The notes under the pieces were generated by a model that saw only the letters and a program-made list of their open reading frames with translations, ran no database searches and was not told the origin of the DNA. The position numbers were made by a program, and so were the translations under genes. Shown here piece after piece: positions 29,231 to 37,666 of a DNA stretch of 40,421 nt. Source of the stretch: Clostridia bacterium (lineage in GTDB: Bacteria; Bacillota; Clostridia; Oscillospirales; Oscillospiraceae); contig JAGKTU010000006.1 in NCBI GenBank assembly GCA_021153265.1, positions 1 to 40,421 on the forward strand, read 5' to 3'. Each line of letters begins with the position of its first letter. The stretch's first letter is position 1.

Positions 29231-31088
29231 AGACATAGGATAAGATGCGATCAAACAACACGCGGAAATTATTTATTGCGGTTTCGCCCAGAGTGAATTC
29301 ACCCATATCAATTGCATTGCTTATTTTCTTTGCAATGAGTGCTTTGTTCAGTTTGGACGAGATATCCTTTTCTTCACAGAATCTATTGATTTCTTCTCTC
29401 GTAATAACATCCTCAACCATAAACTTGGCTGTTTTGTATGTTTGGGAATCGATTTCTTCCTGAGTAACCTCGTTCATAAAACAATAATCCCTGTTCAGAT
29501 CGTAAATCAATTGGTCCCGCATGACCTCTGCACCGGATTCAACACCGGCCTTATCGTAATCGAATACAGCAATGTATCTGCAACCCCAGCCGTGTAAAAT
29601 AGCACAAATATTGACACAATTAGATGCTCCTTGGGAAGGAATAATGGCATACTTCTCGGCGTCGATCCCCAGAAGTTTTGCCATCATACACAAATAGATG
29701 TAATCGCTGGTTCCCTCTGTGACAATGTTGATTTTGTCTTTGGCAGGGCCAAATGTATCGTTCATATTCATGCCTAACGCACTTACTATGGGCGCCAAAG
29801 TATCATGGACACTATCGGGCGATATCTTATTATCGTACGCAGTTTTATAAATATGGGTGTAGCCTTGGGTATCTTTGACAACCGCACGAATCCGATGAAT
29901 GCCATCTTTTTCTGTATCAAGCATATACGGAGAATGCGTGGTATACACTACCTGATTTCCTTTATCTGCAAGGTGTGAAAACAAATTCAGCAATTCTTTC
30001 TGCGCATTGACATGAAGTGATGTCCCCGGCTCATCAAGCAGATAAATCACATTCGACTGTGCTACTCCGTTTGACTGTGAATCGATAAAGGTTTCCATAT
30101 ACCATCTCAAGCCATTACTTCTTTCAGAGATAGACAGGGATTCTCCATCACCTGTTCGAATCTGAAAAATGACAGAACCATTATTGAATTCAATCTCTAA
30201 AAACACAGGCTCGGTATGATAGAAATGTGAGAATGGTTCATTAATCTTTGATTCGACATTTCGCCTGATTCTATTGCGAACGGTATTTTGAGTAGAGACA
30301 ACCCCAGATCTCGCCGCCAATAGAAAATCGTCATGTGTTACTCCTAGTAGCCTTACAAAGTCACTCAACATGCTGTCTGAATAGCTACCGGGGCTTTTCA
30401 GTTCCTTTTCTACATCCTCGTACTTGTATACTGCCTTTAGATGTTTGTCAGTCTTTCTATAGAAAAACATAGGAAAACGACACGTTAACTGCTGCCATTT
30501 CTTTTGGGCTTCGAAAAGTGCTTCCTCAAATGCCGATCTCTTTTCAGCAGACAATTTACTGACCCGGTTAACAAAGAATGTGAATGCCGCTGTTCGGCGA
30601 GGAATATCCATCTCCTCCGTATTAAGCAACTCACCGTAATACGTACGATAATTTGTGAGCTCTTGATCTTTTAGTTGCATTGGATTGGCAGTTACAGCAC
30701 CCAGAATAGATGCAATCTCTTCAATATGCGGATAAATACAACTGCGGAAGTAGCTAATAACACCACCCGTAGCTGCATATTCATTTTTTGTAATAATGAT
30801 TTCGGTTTCTCCATCGATACCAACCGCTACATCCTCAGGACACGGCTTCAGTAATATTTGATAGAAATTTTCTTTGCCGGTAGTGCCAATTCTATTGATA
30901 ATGGACGTGCCAAAAGCATCGGAATTCCTATCGGTGAACTTGATACGGGAAAGGCCATCCAAAATATTGCTCTTACCGCTTTCGTTCTTACCGATAATCG
31001 CAGTAACTCTAGGCTCGATGATCACTTCCGATTCAGCATAATCACCGATGGATTTGTAATTTACCAATTTTACAGAATGAACATACAT
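29229..31088 (-). CDS. OLD-family ATPase/TOPRIM nuclease, 619 aa
   Basis: The N-terminal ATPase has YKSIGDY, then Walker A IIGKNESGKSN (residues 31-41), the ABC-type signature and Walker B in VIYLLDEPGTSLH, and the switch histidine in VVYTTHSPYML. The C-terminal TOPRIM domain has INIVTEGTSD (conserved Glu) and AVFDYDKAG (DxD). This is the class of OLD and GajA nucleases, with RecF-like start. ATG 31088 is chosen because GGGAGGTG is nine bases upstream; the TTG at 31094 is too close. Last gene of the operon, overlapping nothing but directly after the methyltransferase. No UvrD-type partner (GajB) is present, so it is not a Gabija pair. Confidence 0.88.
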   Translation of the reverse strand: MYVHSVKLVNYKSIGDYAESEVIIEPRVTAIIGKNESGKSNILDGLSRIKFTDRNSDAFGTSIINRIGTTGKENFYQILLKPCPEDVAVGIDGETEIIITKNEYAATGGVISYFRSCIYPHIEEIASILGAVTANPMQLKDQELTNYRTYYGELLNTEEMDIPRRTAAFTFFVNRVSKLSAEKRSAFEEALFEAQKKWQQLTCRFPMFFYRKTDKHLKAVYKYEDVEKELKSPGSYSDSMLSDFVRLLGVTHDDFLLAARSGVVSTQNTVRNRIRRNVESKINEPFSHFYHTEPVFLEIEFNNGSVIFQIRTGDGESLSISERSNGLRWYMETFIDSQSNGVAQSNVIYLLDEPGTSLHVNAQKELLNLFSHLADKGNQVVYTTHSPYMLDTEKDGIHRIRAVVKDTQGYTHIYKTAYDNKISPDSVHDTLAPIVSALGMNMNDTFGPAKDKINIVTEGTSDYIYLCMMAKLLGIDAEKYAIIPSQGASNCVNICAILHGWGCRYIAVFDYDKAGVESGAEVMRDQLIYDLNRDYCFMNEVTQEEIDSQTYKTAKFMVEDVITREEINRFCEEKDISSKLNKALIAKKISNAIDMGEFTLGETAINNFRVLFDRILSYV

Positions 31089-31094
31089 CGGCAA

Positions 31095-33026
31095 TTACAC
31101 CTCCCAAATCGTCTCATCGCCGCAGATATTACGTATCTTCAGCCGCAGGGGGAACTTATCACTCTGGATGGTACCATCCCAGAAGGTTTTGGTTTTCTGG
31201 CCGTTGCGGATGACGTATCCCAGCTTATCGATCTTGATCTCGCTATCGGAGTGCCATTCGCCGTCGGCGGCGGTGCAGTCCAGGCTCAGGAACTCGATCA
31301 GTTCCAGACCGTCCTCGCTGATCTCGATGGGCTTGAATGCCTTCTTGGAATTGAGCATGGCTTTCTGGTTGTATTCCATGATCTTCCCCAGCACTCGGTC
31401 GCTGATGAAGCGGTCGATGGTAACGGTATAGACGGTGAACAGGCCCTCGGTGGTCTCCTCACAGCGGAACTCGGCGTGGTCGCCGATGACCACATCATCC
31501 AGAACGGTTTTCAGATCCCGCAGCTCGATCTCCACGGTGGTGCTGTCATCCTGGGCGATGAACTTGCGGATCTCCTCCTCGCTGGTGATGTCGATGTAGT
31601 AGACAATGACCTTTTTGATGGAGGTATCCAGTTCCGGGATAGCCTGGTGGATGACCCGGTTGATGAGGACGGTATCCAGCAGCTTGGAGGAGCTGTCCAT
31701 CAGATTTGGAACATAGACCGGGATCGTGCCAAGCTTGCTGTCGGCGGTGGCACCAGCCCAGAAGGAATCCAGAGAGCTTTCTTTTCGCAGACCGGGGATC
31801 AAGGGCATGATCTTGTCCATAGTCTGAACAGGGTTGCGGTAGAGTTGAATGCCGTCCTTGATCTCCAGCACATCAAATTCGGCGCCATCGGCAACCAGCC
31901 GGTCCCGGACGGTCTGAATGGAATTGACACCAATATCGCTGTGAATGAAGCGACGGTCCAGCTTGTTGGCTGTTGCGGCAGTTACGCCGCTGCCGCCAAA
32001 GAAGTCAGCAACCACCATTCCTTTATTAGAAGAAGTATTGATAATTCGTTCCAATAGCTGTTCGGGCTTTTGCGTAGCATAATTTTGATTTTCAAAAGCC
32101 TGCGGGTTCACATGGAAAATATCAGTCCAGATGTTATTCATCGGGACACCCTTTCCTTCTTCCAAATACTGCTTGAATTCGGGGTAGCGTGCCTTTGCAC
32201 CCCAACGAATGCGCCCTTGGCGATCCAGTTCGTCATAGGTGTCCTGAGAATAGGTCTTAAGCAGTGTCCATCTATACTTGCCTCGCTCATCCTCGTACTT
32301 AAACCGTTTTATATATTCTTCTTCATATGGACGATACTGCTTGTTAAAGGTATATTCATCGCCCAAACGATAGTAAAAAATACTGTCTGTATCAATACTA
32401 AACTTCTGGGCCAAGGCCTTACTACTACCAGTATTTGTGGTGCGTTGCCAGATAATCTCATTGACGAAGCAATCTTCTCCGAAAATCTCATCCATCAGGA
32501 TTTTGACATAGTGTCCGATATGCCAGTCCAGATGTACAAATATAGATGCACAAGGACTAAGGATGCTCTTAATTGCCATCAGGTTTTCATACATCCAATT
32601 AAGATACTTTTCTTTTGCCCAGACATCTCCGTACATTTTTTCTTCAAAGACTTTCATATCTTCAAATTCTAATTCTTGTTCTGCCTGCGCAATGGCTGCG
32701 GCTATCTTTGGATTCCGCCGGATATAGACCTGCTTGGCATAGTCCGCACCGCTGGCAAAAGGAGGATCAATGTAGACCAGATCAACCTGGATGCCCTGCT
32801 CCTTCAGATAGGCGCAGGCGGAAACGCACTCACCACGGATGACCATGTTGCCGTCAGCGTTCTCACCCACGGTTTCCTGCTTTTCCATCTCATACAGCGG
32901 CATACCCCGCTGGAGGGTCATGGATACCTCATCTGCACCCTTGTAGCGCAGAATCCGGTTGAAATTCCCCAGTACAGCCTGCCCCTCCACAGGCTCCGGG
33001 ATAAATGGTACATACTTAATCGGCAT
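31095..33026 (-). CDS. DNA methyltransferase of type III Mod / beta-class N6/N4, 643 aa
   Basis: The catalytic DPPF (residues 87-90, VYIDPPFASGADY) precedes the SAM-binding FxGxG (VADFFGGSGVTAATAN near 345), the order of beta-class amino-methyltransferases such as type III Mod. A region between them (WTLLKTYSQDTYDELDRQGRIRW) is a typical type III target region. The C-terminal 240 residues have no recognised motif. It starts a few bases after the Abi-like gene behind GGGGGTG. It should protect the host by methylating a site that the Res-like protein would attack. Confidence 0.88.
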   Translation of the reverse strand: MPIKYVPFIPEPVEGQAVLGNFNRILRYKGADEVSMTLQRGMPLYEMEKQETVGENADGNMVIRGECVSACAYLKEQGIQVDLVYIDPPFASGADYAKQVYIRRNPKIAAAIAQAEQELEFEDMKVFEEKMYGDVWAKEKYLNWMYENLMAIKSILSPCASIFVHLDWHIGHYVKILMDEIFGEDCFVNEIIWQRTTNTGSSKALAQKFSIDTDSIFYYRLGDEYTFNKQYRPYEEEYIKRFKYEDERGKYRWTLLKTYSQDTYDELDRQGRIRWGAKARYPEFKQYLEEGKGVPMNNIWTDIFHVNPQAFENQNYATQKPEQLLERIINTSSNKGMVVADFFGGSGVTAATANKLDRRFIHSDIGVNSIQTVRDRLVADGAEFDVLEIKDGIQLYRNPVQTMDKIMPLIPGLRKESSLDSFWAGATADSKLGTIPVYVPNLMDSSSKLLDTVLINRVIHQAIPELDTSIKKVIVYYIDITSEEEIRKFIAQDDSTTVEIELRDLKTVLDDVVIGDHAEFRCEETTEGLFTVYTVTIDRFISDRVLGKIMEYNQKAMLNSKKAFKPIEISEDGLELIEFLSLDCTAADGEWHSDSEIKIDKLGYVIRNGQKTKTFWDGTIQSDKFPLRLKIRNICGDETIWEV

Positions 33027-33028
33027 AA

Positions 33029-33946
33029 TTAGGCACCCCCAGCTTTCTTGGCAGCATAAATCTTCGTAAGCAGTACAATGTTCGTAGCAGCCAAGTTCAG
33101 TGCGTACTCAGTGAATTCATCAGAGACATTGACAACTGCCGCTCCCTGTCCGTGACCTGCATTCTTATTACGCATCGTGGGCAAACCGCTCTCCAACGAT
33201 GTACGCAAAGATGTCATGTGGTTGTTCATGTAGGTCGGATAGAACGAATTGCTTTCCAGAATTCCAATGAGATCTTTGGCGGTACTCCTTGTGGGATTAT
33301 ATGCATATCCTATTCCATCGCAAATGGCCTTCATGGTGCTTTCAAAGGCTTTCAGCGCATCCAGGATAGCATCCTTGTTTTCGCCTTTGCGGCGGTGTTC
33401 AAATGCATCTAAGAATTCCTGTTCAGCACCTTCGAATCCTGCTGTAGCCAACAACTTTAGCGCAGGTTTAACTGCTTGTTGATGGAGGATCTCGTTATCT
33501 TTCCGAAGTAGTGTATCATTTGAAAATTCATAACCAAGATTGTGCTGTTTGAAACGGAAATTCATCTCAATAAATGCACCAGTAATTACCTTGTTTTTAT
33601 CTTGGTTTGACACATAAATGTCAATTTTTCTGAGTTTGGCTACCATATCAAATGAAAAATCTAGGAAATCAAGGAAATCTTTATCTGAGGCTCCTTCAAC
33701 AAACGCTTCAATTTTATCTTTTTCGGGCAGGTAGTGTCTTCCCAACGCTTTTACGCCAAGTTCTCTCGAAAAGCTGTCATGTAAAGCCTCCCATGCACCA
33801 GCTCCGCCATGCTTTTCAAAATAATCCAAAACATCAGATAACGCATAGAATGTTTGGTTTCGAAATGCTTGCGGAAATACATCGTACACATATACTTCCG
33901 GATCACCAGCTGCATCTTTGATACGTTTAGAATAGAGTGTATACAT
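33029..33946 (-). CDS. Abi_C-type protein (STM4504/CBY_0614 family), 305 aa
   Basis: The C-terminal part (about 200-300) has an Abi_C-like segment: AFESTMKAICDGIGYAYN, then ILESNSFYP, TLRTSLESGLPTMRNKNAGHGQG and EYALNLAATNIVLL. The N-terminal 200 residues match the named STM4504/CBY_0614 pattern as I remember it. Abi_C domains resemble HEPN RNases and the RNxxxxH-like segment RNKNAGHG (about 270-277) is the expected active site. It sits between the Res-like and Mod-like genes with a 2-base gap after Res and AAGGAGA as ribosome binding site. It may cleave RNA when restriction fails or is triggered. Confidence 0.75.
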   Translation of the reverse strand: MYTLYSKRIKDAAGDPEVYVYDVFPQAFRNQTFYALSDVLDYFEKHGGAGAWEALHDSFSRELGVKALGRHYLPEKDKIEAFVEGASDKDFLDFLDFSFDMVAKLRKIDIYVSNQDKNKVITGAFIEMNFRFKQHNLGYEFSNDTLLRKDNEILHQQAVKPALKLLATAGFEGAEQEFLDAFEHRRKGENKDAILDALKAFESTMKAICDGIGYAYNPTRSTAKDLIGILESNSFYPTYMNNHMTSLRTSLESGLPTMRNKNAGHGQGAAVVNVSDEFTEYALNLAATNIVLLTKIYAAKKAGGA

Positions 33947-33948
33947 TT

Positions 33949-36858
33949 TTATTTCTCCTTAAAGAATGCACAAATCTTCTCATGCGTCAGCCGAATCCGC
34001 TCTGCTTCCGGGAAAGAATCTTCCAGATACAGATATTCAAATCGCTCATAGCCAAATGCCTTGTTGTTCTGCCGGGTGAACTCCCGCTCCATGAAGGAGC
34101 GCTTGTCCTTGAAAGCAGGATCGTTGGCGTAGATGGCACCCTTGGTTTCCACGATGATGGCCTTATGGATCTTGCCATCCTTCCGCTTCATGATTAGGAA
34201 GTCGGGGGTGTACATGCCCACATATCGCCATGCACCAGCATCGCCCTTATAGCACTTGATCTTGAATTCGGTCATAGCCCGGTCACCGTTGTAATAGACC
34301 TCCAGATCCATGTTCTCAACCTCGGCCATGGCTAGCACCTGGTCCAGGAAAGTCTGCTCAAAAGTGCTGTCAGTGCGGTAAGGCAGGTAATGGAAGGACC
34401 GGTTTTTCTGAGGATGGGAGGAGATCTTCTTGCGAAGCATTGCCAGAATGCTTGCATCGCCCATTTCCTCTGCCAACTCCATCATTTTCTGAGTTTTGGC
34501 ATCAACTTTCAGCTTCCCCTTGTCATCCAGAATGATCCGCTCCACCAGATCCTGCTTGGGATAGTAGTCCTCCGGCATGGTGGTAGAAACGGTGGCAGTG
34601 AAGTTTGCGATGTTCAGCAGACTGGATTCCTGAGGAATCAGTTCTTCCGTGGTAGTGAAGCTGCGGCGGTCGCAGAATGCCTTACGCACATTGGCTTCCA
34701 CCACATGGCGGTCAAACTTGGAACTGTAATACCGGGAGCCATCCCGGTCGTAGGTGATTGTATCGAACAGTACACGCAGTTCATCCTCATGAGGTTTCAG
34801 CTGCGCCATAGTCAGGGTACCGAAGCTGCCCTTGACAATATCCATGAGCCATGCGGAGAAGGTGGCCGGAACAGTTCCACGCTCCTCGTCATCCACTTGA
34901 ATCTTCTGTGTTTCCATGGTCAGATCGGTGGTTTTCACAACAGCCTGTGCCAGCTTGGAATCCTTATCAGCATTAGGAATATCCCGAACAGGGTTGGCGG
35001 CTTCCAGCTGCTGGGTCACATAGTTCACTCGGAGCTGGTAGAAATCGATCTTGGGCAGTTTCAGATACTTGGTGCGGTCATAGCGCTTCAGCGTCTTGCT
35101 GTCAGAACCAGCTTCCTGGAATTCCTTCAGGGAGATCCGATGCTGTTGCTGCAGCTGAGCATTCAGCTTATCCGCATTGGTATCGTTCAGATAGATCAGC
35201 GCAGTTTCAGGGACACCCTTCTCCACCTGACGCAAGCAGCGGCAGGATGTTTGTAAAACCATGTTCTTGGGGCAGTCACCTTCCTGAGAGAGTATGATAC
35301 CTGTCAGACTGCGGCAGTCCCAGCCTTCCTTGCCGATCTGAACCAGCAGAACGATACGGACTTTGGAAATAGGATTGTCCAAAGTGTCGAACTGCATCTG
35401 GCTATCAGCGGGCTGTGGATACTGCTTATTGCCCTTATGGAATTTCAGAATCACGTCTGCGGGCAAGCCGTACTCGGCGATGATTCTGGAGACCAGGGGA
35501 TAAACCACTTCTTCCAGTTTTTCAATGGTTCCACAGTAGATGCCAAGCTTTGCAACCAAGCTGCCTGCGTACACTTTATCTTTGTAGCTGTTCAGGAACT
35601 CCCGAACACCAGCTTCGATGATTACACTGCTGTCCGAAACATCAGAAATCTTCACCACCGGTCGCTTTAGGAAATTACCTATACCTGCAGTCAAATGATA
35701 GTAATAAACGATATTGGTAATTTTATCTGTCGCAACAGAGAATTTGTCTGTAACGGGGATCTTTTCTGCCTTTTCCAAATAAGGCGTACCGGAGAAACCG
35801 ACGACATTTGTGATGTTAGATTTTGTTCTGAACGTAAAGTTTGCAAAATCAAGTGTGTCAAAAGAAAACACAGTATTCCAACGGTTAATCACCGCGCGCA
35901 ATTTAATCTCATCGCTTACGGCGTGATGAACCTCGTCAACAAACACAGCTAAACTTGGAATTTTTCCAATTAGATTACGCAGCTCATTTGCTTGACGATC
36001 TTTCTCGTCGTCGCTTTCCTCAAAGAAACTAAGCTGTCCCTTTTTCTCCTGGATACGATCCAGAATGACTTTTTCCGCATTGGTCACGGCCACAAGACCG
36101 AATAACTCTGACAGGGGCTGATGGTTGGCGATTTTCTGGACATTGGGGTTCTTGGTTTTGCTGGACTTGCTTGCAGTCTTTCCTTGATCCAGCACCTCGA
36201 AGGAAATTTGACGTTTCAGCGCAGATGCTGCAGGTTCCGGGATAACCCAGGAAGGGTCAAACTTCTGGATGGTTTTCAGACTGGGAACCACAGATGATTT
36301 CAGACCAGAAGGGGCAAATACAATGAAGTTATGGGCGAAGGCGGGATTGCTGGGTTCCTGACTGGCAAAATACAGATCCAAGTAAATGAACGCTGCCATC
36401 AGGTAGGTTTTACCTGCACCCATGGGAAGGCTGAACAGGTAATCGGTGTAGGACACACCGTAGAATGCATCTGCGAAAACCTGTTCATAATCGATGCTTT
36501 CGGGGTCCTTCTTGATTTGCTGTTCCAGCTTGGGAGAAACCTGATCGCCGGCGTCGTTGGCCAGAAGTGCATATTCAAGCAATGCTGCGGCTGCTTTCTT
36601 TCCTTTCAGGAATTCACGGGTGCTTTTGGAAATCTCAAGATCATCTAAATTCAAGGTGTTAAAGACACCCTGACAAAACAGGCTCTTCAGGGATTGGCAG
36701 TTACAGGCAATTTTTAGGTAAAGGTATGTCTTGATTGCTTCTATCTGAGCATCACGCAGATGGCCTTTCTGCGTCATATAATTTATCAAATCTACAATGG
36801 TGCATGATGGGGATGTATACCAGAAATCCCGCGCTCGTTCGATCATTTTGTAAAACAT
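33949..36858 (-). CDS. Type III Res-like DEAD/DEAH helicase with C-terminal nuclease, 969 aa
   Basis: Walker A is LPMGAGKTYLM (144-154), motif II is VFVDEVHHAV (306-315), motif III is GFSGTPY, and motif VI is LQTSCRCLRQ, all SF2 features. The C-terminus has a PD-(D/E)xK signature in DFLIMKRKDGK and AIIVETKG, at the place where type III Res subunits have PDFLV... VETKG. Its start is 14 bases after the XRE gene's end behind GGAGGGCCC. With the Mod-like protein it forms a type III-like restriction system, with an Abi_C gene placed between them, which is not the standard mod-res order. Confidence 0.9.
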   Translation of the reverse strand: MFYKMIERARDFWYTSPSCTIVDLINYMTQKGHLRDAQIEAIKTYLYLKIACNCQSLKSLFCQGVFNTLNLDDLEISKSTREFLKGKKAAAALLEYALLANDAGDQVSPKLEQQIKKDPESIDYEQVFADAFYGVSYTDYLFSLPMGAGKTYLMAAFIYLDLYFASQEPSNPAFAHNFIVFAPSGLKSSVVPSLKTIQKFDPSWVIPEPAASALKRQISFEVLDQGKTASKSSKTKNPNVQKIANHQPLSELFGLVAVTNAEKVILDRIQEKKGQLSFFEESDDEKDRQANELRNLIGKIPSLAVFVDEVHHAVSDEIKLRAVINRWNTVFSFDTLDFANFTFRTKSNITNVVGFSGTPYLEKAEKIPVTDKFSVATDKITNIVYYYHLTAGIGNFLKRPVVKISDVSDSSVIIEAGVREFLNSYKDKVYAGSLVAKLGIYCGTIEKLEEVVYPLVSRIIAEYGLPADVILKFHKGNKQYPQPADSQMQFDTLDNPISKVRIVLLVQIGKEGWDCRSLTGIILSQEGDCPKNMVLQTSCRCLRQVEKGVPETALIYLNDTNADKLNAQLQQQHRISLKEFQEAGSDSKTLKRYDRTKYLKLPKIDFYQLRVNYVTQQLEAANPVRDIPNADKDSKLAQAVVKTTDLTMETQKIQVDDEERGTVPATFSAWLMDIVKGSFGTLTMAQLKPHEDELRVLFDTITYDRDGSRYYSSKFDRHVVEANVRKAFCDRRSFTTTEELIPQESSLLNIANFTATVSTTMPEDYYPKQDLVERIILDDKGKLKVDAKTQKMMELAEEMGDASILAMLRKKISSHPQKNRSFHYLPYRTDSTFEQTFLDQVLAMAEVENMDLEVYYNGDRAMTEFKIKCYKGDAGAWRYVGMYTPDFLIMKRKDGKIHKAIIVETKGAIYANDPAFKDKRSFMEREFTRQNNKAFGYERFEYLYLEDSFPEAERIRLTHEKICAFFKEK

Positions 36859-36872
36859 TGAGGGCCCTCCGT

Positions 36873-37088
36873 TTACTCCGCTTGGTTTTCGGGAATAAGG
36901 TCCATTATTTCACCGATGTTTACATTCAAAGCGGTACATATTTTAACTAAGACGGTCATGGACACTTCTTCGTCCCGATTTAGCTTTGTCATGGTGTTGG
37001 GAGCAATACCAGCAGCACGGCGCAAATCAGCTTTGCTCATCTTTTTATCAACTAACAGCTTCCACAATTTGTTGTACGAGATGGACAT
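36873..37088 (-). CDS. XRE/Cro-type HTH regulator, 71 aa
   Basis: The compact helix-turn-helix runs ISYNKLWKLLVDKKMSKADLRRAAGIAPNTMTKLNRDE and ends VNIGEIMDLIPENQ. It is a C-protein-like regulator at the head of the Res-Abi-Mod-OLD operon with GGAGG in front of its ATG. A 15-bp palindrome lies between its -10 box and its start codon, the expected position of an autorepressor site. Confidence 0.88.
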   Translation of the reverse strand: MSISYNKLWKLLVDKKMSKADLRRAAGIAPNTMTKLNRDEEVSMTVLVKICTALNVNIGEIMDLIPENQAE

Positions 37089-37106
37089 AATGAAGCCTCC
37101 ATATGT

Positions 37107-37121
37107 AGACAGAATCTGCCT
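37107..37121. promoter_or_regulatory. Probable operator of the XRE regulator
   Basis: AGACAGA-A-TCTGCCT is a palindrome with one mismatched pair. It lies just downstream of the -10 box (37124-37129) and upstream of the ribosome binding site, so binding would block the defence operon promoter. Confidence 0.6.
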
Positions 37122-37123
37122 AT

Positions 37124-37152
37124 ATCATACATGATTCTACGCGCTGTTGCAA
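37124..37152 (-). promoter_or_regulatory. Promoter of the defence operon
   Basis: On the minus strand TTGCAA (complement of 37147-37152), 17 bases, TATGAT (complement of 37124-37129). All five operon genes can be read from this site; the gaps between them are 14, 2, 2 and 6 bases. Confidence 0.72.
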
Positions 37153-37304
37153 TAGGATTTCGCAAGATATTGAGAGAATATATATGCTGTGCAGCCTGGG
37201 CGGAAAGAGGGGAAGAGGCGATAGTGGTACAAGCAAGGTCTTACGGCGCATGTGAGAACTGGCTGATTGTGATATGAGAAGGACTTGCGTAAAAAATCAA
37301 AAAG

Positions 37305-37326
37305 TTTGACCCCAATTTGACCCCAA
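37305..37326 (+). repeat. Right copy of the 22-bp terminal direct repeat
   Basis: Identical to 883-904 and in the same orientation, 114 bases inside attR. The surrounding A/C-rich sequence (GAAAAACGGAGC) faintly resembles the flank of the left copy. No gene is seen in 37153-37439. Confidence 0.7.
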
Positions 37327-37439
37327 CGCAGATGCGCCTGATCACGAGGATATAGGAAAACCAAAACTTTTGGCGGCAAAAAGAAGCTCAAACGCACAGA
37401 AAAACGGAGCTTTAGGAACATAGTTTAAAATTTCAACTC

Positions 37440-37484
37440 CTCATAACCCGGAGGTCGTAGGTTCGAGTCCTTCCTCCGCAACCA
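37440..37484 (+). repeat. attR core: 3' part of tRNA-fMet left by integration
   Basis: Forty-four of 45 bases match the tRNA segment 764-808. The 5' half of a tRNA is absent, so this copy cannot make a tRNA. The one mismatch (T at 37472) breaks a T-stem pair, which shows relaxed selection. A hairpin terminator follows, presumably the original one of the tRNA gene. Confidence 0.88.
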
Positions 37485-37490
37485 GAAACA

Positions 37491-37535
37491 GAACCTGATT
37501 TGATACAAAGTCAAATCAGGTTCTTCTTTTTGGTT
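37491..37535 (+). terminator. Hairpin terminator after attR
   Basis: AACCTGATTTGA pairs with TCAAATCAGGTT around a short loop, followed by CTTCTTTTTGG. It probably served the host tRNA-fMet before integration. Confidence 0.8.
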
Positions 37536-37593
37536 AAAGAAAACCACCAGCCCGGCTGGTGGTTCCAAAAAGCTTTAGCTATGAGTAGAAAAA

Positions 37594-37658
37594 GAATCCT
37601 CCTTTAGTTATAGTTGAGGTGGTCTGCCAACCGCCGAAACATAACCAAAGGAGGAATC
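37594..37658 (+). promoter_or_regulatory. tnpA leader hairpin that hides the ribosome binding site
   Basis: Bases 37594-37611 and 37641-37658 are near-perfect inverted repeats (GAATCCTCCTTTAGTTAT versus its complement with one change). The right arm contains AAAGGAGG (37647-37654), the ribosome binding site of tnpA, so the hairpin would mask it. The same device is known in IS200. Confidence 0.75.
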
Positions 37659-37666
37659 AAGTCCGG

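Larger units (their letters stand above)
764..37484. mobile_element. Integrative (probably mobilizable) element in tRNA-fMet, about 36.7 kb
   Basis: The element is bounded by the 45-bp tRNA repeat. Inside are a tyrosine integrase, small DNA-binding proteins of excisionase type, a MobC-like protein, a relaxase domain and a coupling-type ATPase, plus a large defence and accessory load. No VirB4, VirB6 or other mating-channel genes are visible, so transfer would need a helper. The integrase lies 12.4 kb inside instead of beside an att site, which is unusual. The element may therefore be composite, or the resident integrase may not be the one that made these ends. Confidence 0.8.

Noticed and set aside
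29229..31088. Gabija system (GajA)
   Set aside because: The OLD-type ATPase/TOPRIM protein is present but no UvrD-like GajB gene is adjacent.
30858..32057. 399-aa plus-strand frame opposite the OLD and Mod genes
   Set aside because: Shadow frame crossing two real genes; repeated hydrophobic/acidic pattern of antisense reading and no start signal.
34390..35256. 288-aa plus-strand frame opposite the Res-like gene
   Set aside because: Antisense to conserved helicase sequence; no start signal or family.
37440..37484. Second tRNA gene
   Set aside because: Only the 3' part from the anticodon loop is present and one T-stem pair is broken; it is the attR relic.
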